Below are positions 1-6,203 of a stretch of DNA of 6,917 nt, piece after piece. This DNA comes from an uncultured Eubacteriales bacterium (GTDB lineage Bacteria > Bacillota > Clostridia > Oscillospirales > UBA644). The notes below the pieces were generated by a model, which saw nothing but the letters and a program-made list of their open reading frames with translations, had not been told where the DNA came from and ran no database searches. Made by a program: the position numbers and the translations under genes. Positions within the stretch are counted from its first letter, which is position 1. Every line of letters starts with the position of its first letter. Where the stretch lies: positions 1-6,917 of the forward strand of contig CAKSPP010000071.1 of NCBI GenBank assembly GCA_934481505.1, read 5' to 3'.

Positions 1-1017
1 CCCGAGGGCACCGCGTCGGTCGCCCGTCAGACTTCCGAACACGGACTTTTCGGCGGACTTCTTCCGATAAAGGACTATTACATAATTTCCTGCTTCCGCT
101 ATGAAAAGCCGCAGGCAGGGCGTTTCAGGGAATTCCACCAGTTCGGCGTTGAAATGTTCGGACCGAAAGACCCGTCGGCGGATGTCGAAATCATAAAACT
201 TGCGGCGTCTTTCCTTGAAAAACTCGGAATAAAGGCAAACCTTACGATAAATTCGATAGGCTGCCCCGAATGTCGTGCGAAATTCCAGCAGTCGCTGCGT
301 GAATATTTCGAAAACCGCAAGGAAGAGCTTTGCGAAACCTGCAAAGACAGACTTAACCGCAATCCGATGCGAATTCTCGACTGCAAAAGCCCCGTCTGTA
401 AGGAAATCGCAAAGGGAGCTCCTCTCATAACCGATTACCTCTGCGACGACTGTTCTTCGCATTACGAAAAAGTAAAAGCCAAACTGACGGCGGCGAATAT
501 CCAGTTTGTCTGCGATCCTCATATCGTAAGAGGCCTTGATTATTATACGAAAACCGTTTTCGAATTTCTTGACCCCGACACAGGGCTCGCCCTCCTTGCG
601 GGCGGCAGATACGACCTTCTCGTCAAAGAAATCGACGGTAAAAACGATGTCCCGGGTCTCGGGTTTGCGTCGGGTATCGAACGCCTCGTTTCGGTAATGG
701 AAAACGCGGGTCACTCTTTCGGAAAAGAAAGAACGCCCGATATCTATCTTGCAAATATCGGTGACGAAGCTCTCGACGCCGCGGAAAACATTGCGTCGGC
801 TCTTCGCTCCGAGGGTATTTTTGCCGAAACCGACCTTATGGGAAAAAGTCTGAAAGCACAGATGAAATATGCCGATAAGGTAAAAGCCCGTTTCTCGGCG
901 GTTATCGGCGACGACGAAGTAAAAAATAAAAAACTCACTCTTCGCAATATGGAAAACGGCGACAGCACGGACGTTGCCTTTGACGATATCGCAAAGATTA
1001 TAAAAGGGGAAGAATAA
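1..1017 (+). CDS. hisS: Histidyl-tRNA synthetase, 5'-truncated by the window edge
   Basis: Class II aminoacyl-tRNA synthetase that activates histidine with ATP and charges tRNA-His in the cytoplasm. The reading frame is open from base 1, giving 338 visible residues; family members are about 420 residues, so roughly 80 N-terminal residues lie outside the window. Visible landmarks, numbered from base 1: PEGTASVAR at the left edge, motif 2 with FRYEKPQAGRFREFHQFG (about 32-49), the HisRS-specific RGLDYYT (177-183), LAGGRYD (199-205), motif 3 GLGFASGIERL (219-229), and a C-terminal anticodon-binding domain (about 246-338). The insertion between motif 2 and RGLDYYT carries eight cysteines, including three CxxC pairs, suggesting structural metal sites. 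An ATG at 154 is internal and not the start, because conserved motif 2 lies upstream in the same frame. The TAA stop (1015-1017) is one base before aspS, so the two genes are very likely co-transcribed. Identification is very secure. Confidence 0.97.
   Translation, partial: PEGTASVARQTSEHGLFGGLLPIKDYYIISCFRYEKPQAGRFREFHQFGVEMFGPKDPSADVEIIKLAASFLEKLGIKANLTINSIGCPECRAKFQQSLREYFENRKEELCETCKDRLNRNPMRILDCKSPVCKEIAKGAPLITDYLCDDCSSHYEKVKAKLTAANIQFVCDPHIVRGLDYYTKTVFEFLDPDTGLALLAGGRYDLLVKEIDGKNDVPGLGFASGIERLVSVMENAGHSFGKERTPDIYLANIGDEALDAAENIASALRSEGIFAETDLMGKSLKAQMKYADKVKARFSAVIGDDEVKNKKLTLRNMENGDSTDVAFDDIAKIIKGEE
1006..1010 (+). promoter_or_regulatory. Ribosome binding site of aspS, inside the end of hisS
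   Basis: GGGGA lies 8 bases before the ATG at 1019, within the last codons of hisS. It supports this aspS start and means ribosomes finishing hisS are placed directly at the aspS start. Confidence 0.7.
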
Positions 1018-1018
1018 A

Positions 1019-2812
1019 ATGAAAATTTCAAGCTTTAAGGGAATAAAAAGAAGCGGCTACTGCACCGATTTCACTTCCGCCGACTGCGGAAAAACAATAA
1101 CGGTCGCAGGCTGGGTTCAGAGAAGAAGAGTTCTCGGCGGACTTATCTTCATTACTCTCCGCGACAGAAGCGGCGTTTTGCAGCTCACTTTTGACGCCGC
1201 CGAAAACAAAGAACTTTTCGACACCGCCTATACTCTCCGCAGCGAGGATGTTATCGCCGCGACGGGAGTTGTCCGCAAGAGAGGGGAAGAGGCAGTAAAC
1301 GCAAATATGAAAACGGGCGAAATCGAAGTCGCGATTTCCGATCTCCGAATCCTCACCCGTTCCGAAACTCCGCCTTTCGAAATTGTCGAAAATTCGAACG
1401 TCAACGAAGAACTTCGCTTAAAATACAGATATCTCGACCTTCGCCGTCCCGATATGCAGAGAATAATAATGCTCCGCCACAAGGTCGCCCATATCGCGAG
1501 AAACTATTTTTCCGACAATCATTTTCTTGAAATAGAAACCCCGAACCTTATAAAAAGCTCTCCCGAGGGAGCAAGAGACTACCTCGTTCCGTCGAGAGTT
1601 CATCCCGGTGAATTCTACGCTCTGCCGCAGTCTCCGCAGCTTTATAAACAGCTTCTTATGGTTGCGGGCTTTGACAGATACTTCCAGCTTGCACGCTGTT
1701 TCAGAGACGAAGACCTGCGTGCCGAAAGACAGCCCGAATTCACCCAGATCGACCTTGAAATGTCCTTTGTCGATGTCGACGACGTTATCGAAGTAAACGA
1801 AGGATTTATCAAAAAGGTTTTCAAGGAAACTATCGGCTACGATGTTCAGACGCCGCTCCGCCGTATGCCTTATAAAGAGGCTATGAGCCGCTACGGTTCG
1901 GATAAACCCGACCTTCGTTTCGGCTTTGAAATAAACGATATCACCGAGACCGTCAAAGATTTCGGCTTCAAAGTTTTCTCCGATACCGTCAAAAACGGCG
2001 GCAGCGTAAGAGCTATTGTTATCGACGACAGTGCCGATAAACTGCCGAGAAGAGAAATCGACGCCCTCACCGAATTTGTTAAAACCTACCGTGCGAAAGG
2101 TCTTGCATGGCTTAAATACGGCGACGTGGTTTCGGGAAGCTTTGTAAAATTCCTTTCGGAAGACGAACTCCAAAGCCTTGTTTCGGCTCTTAACTTGAAG
2201 AAAAACGACACCGTTTTCATCGTTGCCGACAAAGATAAGATTGTTTTCGATTCTCTCGGAGCTCTCCGCTGCGAAATGGCAAGACGCCTCGGCAGAATCG
2301 ACGACAAGAAGTTCGAAATGCTCTGGATAACCGAATTCCCGCTCTTTGAATACAGCGAGGAAGAACAGCGACTTGTCGCAATGCACCATCCGTTCACTTC
2401 CGTTATGGAAGAGGATGTCGACCTTCTCGATACCGCTCCCGAAAAGGCGAGAGCAAAGGCTTACGATATCGTTATCAACGGCTATGAAGCGGGCGGCGGT
2501 TCGATAAGAATTTTCGACAGCACTTTGCAGTCGAAGATGTTCGAGACGATAGGTCTTACAAAAGAAGAAGCTCAGGAAAAATTCGGATATCTCCTTACCG
2601 CGTTTAAGTACGGCGTTCCTCCCCACGGCGGACTTGCATACGGTCTTGACAGACTCGTAATGCTCCTTGCCGGAACCGAAAACATAAGAGACGTTATCGC
2701 TTTCCCGAAGGTTCAGAACGCTTCCGAGCTTATGACCCAGTGTCCGGCTCCCGTCGACCAAAAACAGCTTGACGAACTTTCAATCGCGGTCGTCAAATCG
2801 GAAGAAAAATAA
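1019..2812 (+). CDS. aspS: Aspartyl-tRNA synthetase, bacterial type
   Basis: Class IIb synthetase that charges tRNA-Asp with aspartate in the cytoplasm. At 597 residues it matches the usual bacterial length of about 590. Domains in order: N-terminal OB-fold anticodon-binding domain (about 20-110, with GWVQRRRVLGGLIF), catalytic core starting near 130 (LKYRYLDLRRPDM), flipping-loop region SPEGARDYLVPSRV (181-194), motif 2 CFRDEDLRAERQPEFTQID (227-245), the bacteria-specific GAD insertion (about 300-420), AMHHPFTS (454-461), GYEAGGGSIRI (488-498), and motif 3 GLDRLVMLLAG (542-552). All class II signature residues are visible, including R229, E231 and R545. The ATG at 1019 has GGGGA 8 bases upstream and follows hisS by one base. 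In the OB fold, Leu39 sits where some non-discriminating enzymes have His; see findings. From about codon 134 to codon 587 it contains no TTA, CTA or TCA codon, which leaves a long false antisense frame. Confidence 0.98.
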   Translation: MKISSFKGIKRSGYCTDFTSADCGKTITVAGWVQRRRVLGGLIFITLRDRSGVLQLTFDAAENKELFDTAYTLRSEDVIAATGVVRKRGEEAVNANMKTGEIEVAISDLRILTRSETPPFEIVENSNVNEELRLKYRYLDLRRPDMQRIIMLRHKVAHIARNYFSDNHFLEIETPNLIKSSPEGARDYLVPSRVHPGEFYALPQSPQLYKQLLMVAGFDRYFQLARCFRDEDLRAERQPEFTQIDLEMSFVDVDDVIEVNEGFIKKVFKETIGYDVQTPLRRMPYKEAMSRYGSDKPDLRFGFEINDITETVKDFGFKVFSDTVKNGGSVRAIVIDDSADKLPRREIDALTEFVKTYRAKGLAWLKYGDVVSGSFVKFLSEDELQSLVSALNLKKNDTVFIVADKDKIVFDSLGALRCEMARRLGRIDDKKFEMLWITEFPLFEYSEEEQRLVAMHHPFTSVMEEDVDLLDTAPEKARAKAYDIVINGYEAGGGSIRIFDSTLQSKMFETIGLTKEEAQEKFGYLLTAFKYGVPPHGGLAYGLDRLVMLLAGTENIRDVIAFPKVQNASELMTQCPAPVDQKQLDELSIAVVKSEEK

Positions 2813-2824
2813 TATTTATAACAC

Positions 2825-2879
2825 AAATCTGCCTGAAAAACGGACTATCATTAAATTGAACCGCTTTGCAGGCGGATTT
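2825..2879 (+). terminator. Imperfect hairpin, possible terminator or attenuator after aspS
   Basis: Bases 2825-2835 (AAATCTGCCTG) pair with 2869-2879 (CAGGCGGATTT) over 11 base pairs with one G-U pair. Inside this, CGG (2841-2843) can pair with CCG (2861-2863), extended by AAA/TTT with one bulged C, leaving a loop of about 17 bases. The 3' arm runs into TTTTATAT, a weak U-tract that is partly inside the stem. This fits a leaky intrinsic terminator between aspS and the ABC operon, but the loop is larger and the T-run shorter than in a classical one. It could instead be a leader structure close to the ribosome binding site at 2886-2890. Confidence 0.45.
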
Positions 2880-2885
2880 TATATG

Positions 2886-2890
2886 AGGAG
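2886..2890 (+). promoter_or_regulatory. Ribosome binding site of the ABC ATPase gene
   Basis: AGGAG lies 9 bases before the ATG at 2900, immediately downstream of the hairpin ending at 2879. The closeness means that folding of that region could affect access to this site; that part is inference. Confidence 0.75.
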
Positions 2891-2899
2891 AACCGACAG

Positions 2900-3907
2900 A
2901 TGATAAAAGTCGAAGGTCTGACAAAAAAATACGGCAAAAATCTTGCGGTAAATAATGTTTCCTTTTCCGTTGCCGAGGGAGAAATAGTAGGCGTTTTGGG
3001 ACCTAACGGTGCGGGCAAAAGCACCCTTATGAATATGCTCACCGGCTACATATCTTCGTCCTACGGGAAAATCGAGATAGGCGGAAACGATATTCTGGAA
3101 AAGCCCGCCGAGGCAAAAAAGCTTATCGGCTATCTTCCCGAAATTCCGCCGGTATATCCCGAACTCACCGTTGCGGAATATCTTTCTTTCGTTTTTGATT
3201 TGAAAAAATGCAAACTCGATAAGAAAAAACATCTCGACGAGGTAATGGAAATCGTCAAAATTTCCGATGTCAAAGGCAGGGTTATCCGCAATCTGTCGAA
3301 AGGCTACCGCCAGAGAGTCGGACTTGCCGAAGCCCTTATCGGAAGCCCCGAAATTTTAATTCTCGACGAGCCGACGGCAGGACTTGACCCGAGGGAAATC
3401 GTCGAAATAAGAAATCTGATAAAGAAACTCGGCGAAAGGAAAACCGTTCTTATTTCGTCGCATATCCTTTCCGAAATTCAGGCAACCTGCGGCAGGGTTC
3501 TCATCTTTAACAAAGGCGAAATTTTAATGGACGCCGATATCGAAACCCTTTCGCAGAACGTAGGCCCCAACAGCCGTTACGGCGTTCGTCTTTCCGCTCC
3601 CGAAGACGAGGTGGTTTCCGTCATTTCGACTTTGCCGGGCGTTGCGAAAGCCGAGTTTGTCGGATCGTTTGAAAAAGGAACGGTCGATATTATCGTCGAA
3701 GCGGATAAAAACGTCGATATAAGAAAAATTCTTTTCGACGAATGTGCGAAACGCAGCTGGTATATTCTCATGATAACTCCTCTCGGCGTAAGCCTTGAAG
3801 ATATATTCCTTAAAATAGTCGATAAAAACACCGGCAAGGCAGCCCTTATTTCTTCCGAGCCGGAAAAAACGGAAAGTGAGGAAACGGACGATGAAAGCGA
3901 TAATTAA
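2900..3907 (+). CDS. ABC transporter ATP-binding protein, GldA-like (ABC-2 class)
   Basis: Cytoplasmic ATPase subunit expected to dimerise and power the permease encoded next. Of 335 residues, the nucleotide-binding domain covers about 1-220: Walker A GPNGAGKST (34-42), Q-loop position in IGYLPEIPPVYPE (76-88), signature LSKGYRQRVGLA (132-143, a variant of LSGGQ), Walker B ILILDEP (152-158) with catalytic Glu157, D-loop GLDP (161-164), and switch His188 in SSHILSE. All residues needed for ATP hydrolysis are present. The Q-loop has Glu81 in place of Gln, which I recall as common in the GldA-like branch. A second region (about 222-305) resembles the C-terminal extension seen in many ABC-2 ATPases (DUF4162-like). 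The last 17 residues are strongly acidic (Asp/Glu-rich), and their coding sequence also holds the ribosome binding site and start of the permease gene. The ATG at 2900 has AGGAG 9 bases upstream. The subfamily is secure; the substrate is unknown. Confidence 0.93.
   Translation: MIKVEGLTKKYGKNLAVNNVSFSVAEGEIVGVLGPNGAGKSTLMNMLTGYISSSYGKIEIGGNDILEKPAEAKKLIGYLPEIPPVYPELTVAEYLSFVFDLKKCKLDKKKHLDEVMEIVKISDVKGRVIRNLSKGYRQRVGLAEALIGSPEILILDEPTAGLDPREIVEIRNLIKKLGERKTVLISSHILSEIQATCGRVLIFNKGEILMDADIETLSQNVGPNSRYGVRLSAPEDEVVSVISTLPGVAKAEFVGSFEKGTVDIIVEADKNVDIRKILFDECAKRSWYILMITPLGVSLEDIFLKIVDKNTGKAALISSEPEKTESEETDDESDN
3878..3881 (+). promoter_or_regulatory. Ribosome binding site that decides the permease start
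   Basis: GAGG lies 9 bases before the ATG at 3891 and inside the end of the ATPase gene. The in-frame GTG at 3876 would place this site within its own coding region, so the ATG is the better start. Confidence 0.65.
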
Positions 3908-4595
3908 AAAAGAACTTGTCTCCGCTTTCAGAACGGGTTACGGCTGGTTCTGCCTCGGCGTTTATACTTTGCTTTCTGCGGTCGTATTTTCCATTTTTGT
4001 TCTTTGGCAGAACACGGGATATGTCGGAAATTATTTCGGTTTCTGGATATTCTTTATCGATATCGTCTTTGTAACAGTGCTCTCAATGCGGCTTTTGGGC
4101 GACGAAAAGAAAAACAAGACCGATCAGCTTATTTTAACTTCTCCCGTTTCGGTTACGGGATATGTCACAGGCAAATTTTTCGGAGCGTATATAATTTACG
4201 CACTTGCGTTTCTTGTGAATATCGTCTTTTTCGGGATAATCGTGATATTCGGAACTCCCGATTACGGCAGCTTCCTTGCGAACAGCATAGGAAACCTGCT
4301 TGTCGGAGCTTCTATGGTTTCGATTGCGGTATTTATTTCGTCCCTCACATCGACTCCCGCAGGAAATGCCGCAGGGACTTTTTCGGTGCTTTTCGGAATG
4401 ATGGTTGTTGAGTTTTTCACCGCTTTCTGCCCGATGTGGCTCCAATATGTTTTCAGATATATCGTTATTTACAACTATTACGCGGACTTTTCGAACGGCA
4501 TAATTTCACTTCCTGCTGTGATTTATTATATAAGCGTCACCGCCGTATTCCTCTTCCTTGCGGTAAGAGTTACGGAAAAACGCCGCTGGAATTGA
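3891..4595 (+). CDS. ABC-2 type permease, GldF-like, six membrane helices
   Basis: Integral membrane subunit of the transporter, 234 residues. Six hydrophobic segments are visible at about 18-39, 48-66, 95-120, 130-152, 158-180 and 205-226. The N-terminus MKAIIKKEL is the amphipathic start typical of ABC-2 permeases. The cytoplasmic loop after helix 2, RLLGDEKKNKTDQLILTSPV (67-86), matches the conserved coupling segment of GldF/NosY-like permeases (the family shows R-L-x-x-E-x-K, then LLTSPVS). I chose the ATG at 3891 over the in-frame GTG at 3876 because GAGG lies 9 bases before it and the protein then begins in the family-typical way. The gene overlaps the ATPase by 17 bases, and its TGA is 9 bases before the next ATG. 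Only one permease is present, so a homodimer is likely. The substrate cannot be read from the sequence. Confidence 0.9.
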   Translation: MKAIIKKELVSAFRTGYGWFCLGVYTLLSAVVFSIFVLWQNTGYVGNYFGFWIFFIDIVFVTVLSMRLLGDEKKNKTDQLILTSPVSVTGYVTGKFFGAYIIYALAFLVNIVFFGIIVIFGTPDYGSFLANSIGNLLVGASMVSIAVFISSLTSTPAGNAAGTFSVLFGMMVVEFFTAFCPMWLQYVFRYIVIYNYYADFSNGIISLPAVIYYISVTAVFLFLAVRVTEKRRWN

Positions 4596-4600
4596 GGTGA
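4594..4600 (+). promoter_or_regulatory. Strong ribosome binding site of the GldG-like gene
   Basis: GAGGTGA is a full-length match to the anti-Shine-Dalgarno core, 4 bases before the ATG at 4605. It overlaps the permease stop codon (TGA 4593-4595), pointing to coupled translation. Confidence 0.7.
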
Positions 4601-4604
4601 GACG

Positions 4605-6203
4605 ATGAAAAAGAACAAAAAAACCGAAACTTCAATCGAACAGTTCAGCCCCGATTTTCCGCGGTACGAAATTAAGAAATCCGCCGCGAAAAAGGCGAAA
4701 TATTATTCGGTAAATACCGCTTTTACCGTCGTTTTCATCGCCGTTGCCGTAGTTATAAACCTCTTTTTCGGAATTCTTTCAAATAAAGTCAATCTGCGTG
4801 CCGACCTTACTTCCGAAAAAGTGTTCACTCTTTCCGACACGTCAAAAGACCTTATCGGCGACCTTAAAAACGCAGGCAGAAAAATCGAACTCATAATCGC
4901 CGCCGACGAAGAAACCGTAAAGAAATCTTCTTCGGCCTCTTCGGGCGTTTCGGTAACAAAATATATCTACGAAACCTGCGAGGGTTATGAAAAGGCTTAC
5001 GGCGGAATTTCCGTTGCCTATGTCGACCCGACTTACAACCCTTCCTATTATAAGTCGAGAGGAATAAACCTTGACGACGGAACCGATTCTTCTGTCACCG
5101 GGTCGGTCATTATGGCGGTTTATTCGCCCGATACCGGAAGATATAAAGTAATTAAAAGTAACGCCGTCAAAGACCTTGAATATGTCGGCTTTGAAAGAAG
5201 GCTTGCCGCGGCGACCCTCTTTGTTTCAAAAGAAAATTTGCAGACCGTCGGTATTATCACGGGTCACGGCGAAAACACCGTTCCTTATTACGAACTTCTG
5301 CTTGAAGATAACGGCTATATCGTCGAATATCTCGACCTTTCGACGGTCGACGAAATCCCGTCGGAATATTCCATGCTCGTTATCGTAAATCCGACCCGTT
5401 CTTACGATACCGCCGATATCGAAAAGATAGACGCATTTTTATCGAACGGCGAACAGCTCGGAAAACATCTTATGGTTTTCGGCGACCTTGATATGAACGA
5501 AAATTCCTACCTTGAAAAATACTTAAAGGACGAATGGGGACTGTCGATAGGCGACGAAACGGTTTTTGATTCTTCGAAAGACTATGTTTATGCTCCGCAG
5601 AACGCCAATATTTCGTTTTTAACCGTAAACTATGCGGAAAGCACCGTTTCGGGAAGTCTCGCGTCTTCAAACGCACCTCTCCGCGTTCAGCTCGGAAAAA
5701 CCAAGACCGTAACCCGCGAATTCGACGAACTCGATAATATCGCGACATTCCCGCTGCTGCAATCTTCCGCAACTTCTTTTTCGAAAAATATAACCCTTTA
5801 TCAGGAAAACAATATAAGAAACACCGTCAAGGAAACGGGCGATAAAGAAGGACCTTTCGACATTGCCGCGGTTTCGGAAAAATACCGCTATAACGGAACT
5901 CTCAAAACGGCGTCCGACGTCGTTGTTTGTGCGTCGACCTCTCTTGTCGACGAGATTTTCCTGTCGAATTATTACGGCAGCACCCAGACTTCGGCGGAAT
6001 ATATGATAAATCTGACGAAATATCTTGTCGCCTCGACCGAAGAAATCGACGCCGACATAACCTCCGTCGACCTTTCCGGCAACAGTCTTGCATTTGCTTC
6101 GGGAACCGATTTTATCCTGTCCTTTGTTTCGATAGTCGTTATTCTGCCTGTAATATTTATTGCAATAGGCGTTGTTATAACCTTGAAGAGGAAACATAAA
6201 TGA
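4605..6203 (+). CDS. GldG-like ABC auxiliary membrane protein (ABC_transp_aux family)
   Basis: 532-residue accessory subunit of the Gld-like transporter. A basic cytoplasmic N-terminus (1-37) is followed by one membrane helix (about 38-58), a large domain expected outside the membrane (about 60-502), and a C-terminal helix (about 503-526) ending in a basic KRKHK. Family hallmarks are visible: RADLTSEKVFTLSDTS (65-80) just after helix 1, IITGHGE (217-223), and LVIVNPTRSYDTADIEKID (258-276) leading to FLSNGEQLGKHLMVFGD (278-294), where the family usually has a D-x-F/Y-L-x-x-GG pattern. Pfam calls this family ABC_transp_aux (formerly DUF4350-like/GldG); its biochemical role is not established, and it may bind a cell-envelope ligand or form a periplasmic-side platform. 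The ATG at 4605 has GAGGTGA 4 bases upstream. Its TGA stop overlaps the next start as ATGA. Family assignment is firm; function is unknown. Confidence 0.9.
   Translation: MKKNKKTETSIEQFSPDFPRYEIKKSAAKKAKYYSVNTAFTVVFIAVAVVINLFFGILSNKVNLRADLTSEKVFTLSDTSKDLIGDLKNAGRKIELIIAADEETVKKSSSASSGVSVTKYIYETCEGYEKAYGGISVAYVDPTYNPSYYKSRGINLDDGTDSSVTGSVIMAVYSPDTGRYKVIKSNAVKDLEYVGFERRLAAATLFVSKENLQTVGIITGHGENTVPYYELLLEDNGYIVEYLDLSTVDEIPSEYSMLVIVNPTRSYDTADIEKIDAFLSNGEQLGKHLMVFGDLDMNENSYLEKYLKDEWGLSIGDETVFDSSKDYVYAPQNANISFLTVNYAESTVSGSLASSNAPLRVQLGKTKTVTREFDELDNIATFPLLQSSATSFSKNITLYQENNIRNTVKETGDKEGPFDIAAVSEKYRYNGTLKTASDVVVCASTSLVDEIFLSNYYGSTQTSAEYMINLTKYLVASTEEIDADITSVDLSGNSLAFASGTDFILSFVSIVVILPVIFIAIGVVITLKRKHK
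6187..6191 (+). promoter_or_regulatory. Ribosome binding site of the DUF4340 gene
   Basis: AGAGG lies 8 bases before the ATG at 6200, inside the last codons of the GldG-like gene. It supports the ATGA-overlap start. Confidence 0.6.

Larger units (their letters stand above)
2813..2899 (+). other. Intergenic region between the synthetase pair and the ABC operon
   Basis: This is the only sizeable non-coding stretch in the window. It contains a long imperfect hairpin (2825-2879) and the ribosome binding site AGGAG (2886-2890) of the downstream ATPase gene, 9 bases before its ATG. I see no convincing sigma-A promoter. TATAAC at 2817-2822 resembles a -10 box but has no good -35 partner. TTGAAC (2856-2861) with TATATG (2880-2885) at 18-base spacing would start transcription after the ribosome binding site. 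The downstream operon may therefore be read partly from the hisS-aspS promoter. Confidence 0.6.

Noticed and set aside
154..1017. hisS starting at the ATG at 154
   Set aside because: The frame is open to base 1 and conserved HisRS motif 2 lies upstream of 154, so this Met is internal.
1418..2761. 447-codon open frame on the - strand opposite aspS
   Set aside because: It is codon-aligned with aspS, which has every class II synthetase motif; the antisense frame is open only because aspS avoids TTA, CTA and TCA codons. It shows no family motif.
2817..2822. TATAAC as a -10 box
   Set aside because: No acceptable -35 element lies 16-18 bases upstream, and the start would fall inside the hairpin.
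2856..2885. Promoter TTGAAC-18-TATATG
   Set aside because: Transcription would start near 2892, after the AGGAG ribosome binding site, making an unlikely leaderless mRNA; both boxes match only 4 of 6.
2975..3160. Glu in the Q-loop of the ATPase as a loss-of-function change
   Set aside because: YLPE in this position is, as I recall, common among GldA-like ATPases, and all other catalytic motifs are intact.
3876..3890. GTG at 3876 as the permease start
   Set aside because: It would overlap its own ribosome binding site; the ATG at 3891 has GAGG at a 9-base spacing and gives the family-typical N-terminus.
5667..6197. 176-codon open frame on the - strand opposite the GldG-like gene
   Set aside because: It is codon-aligned antisense to a well-supported gene and has no recognisable motif or operon context.
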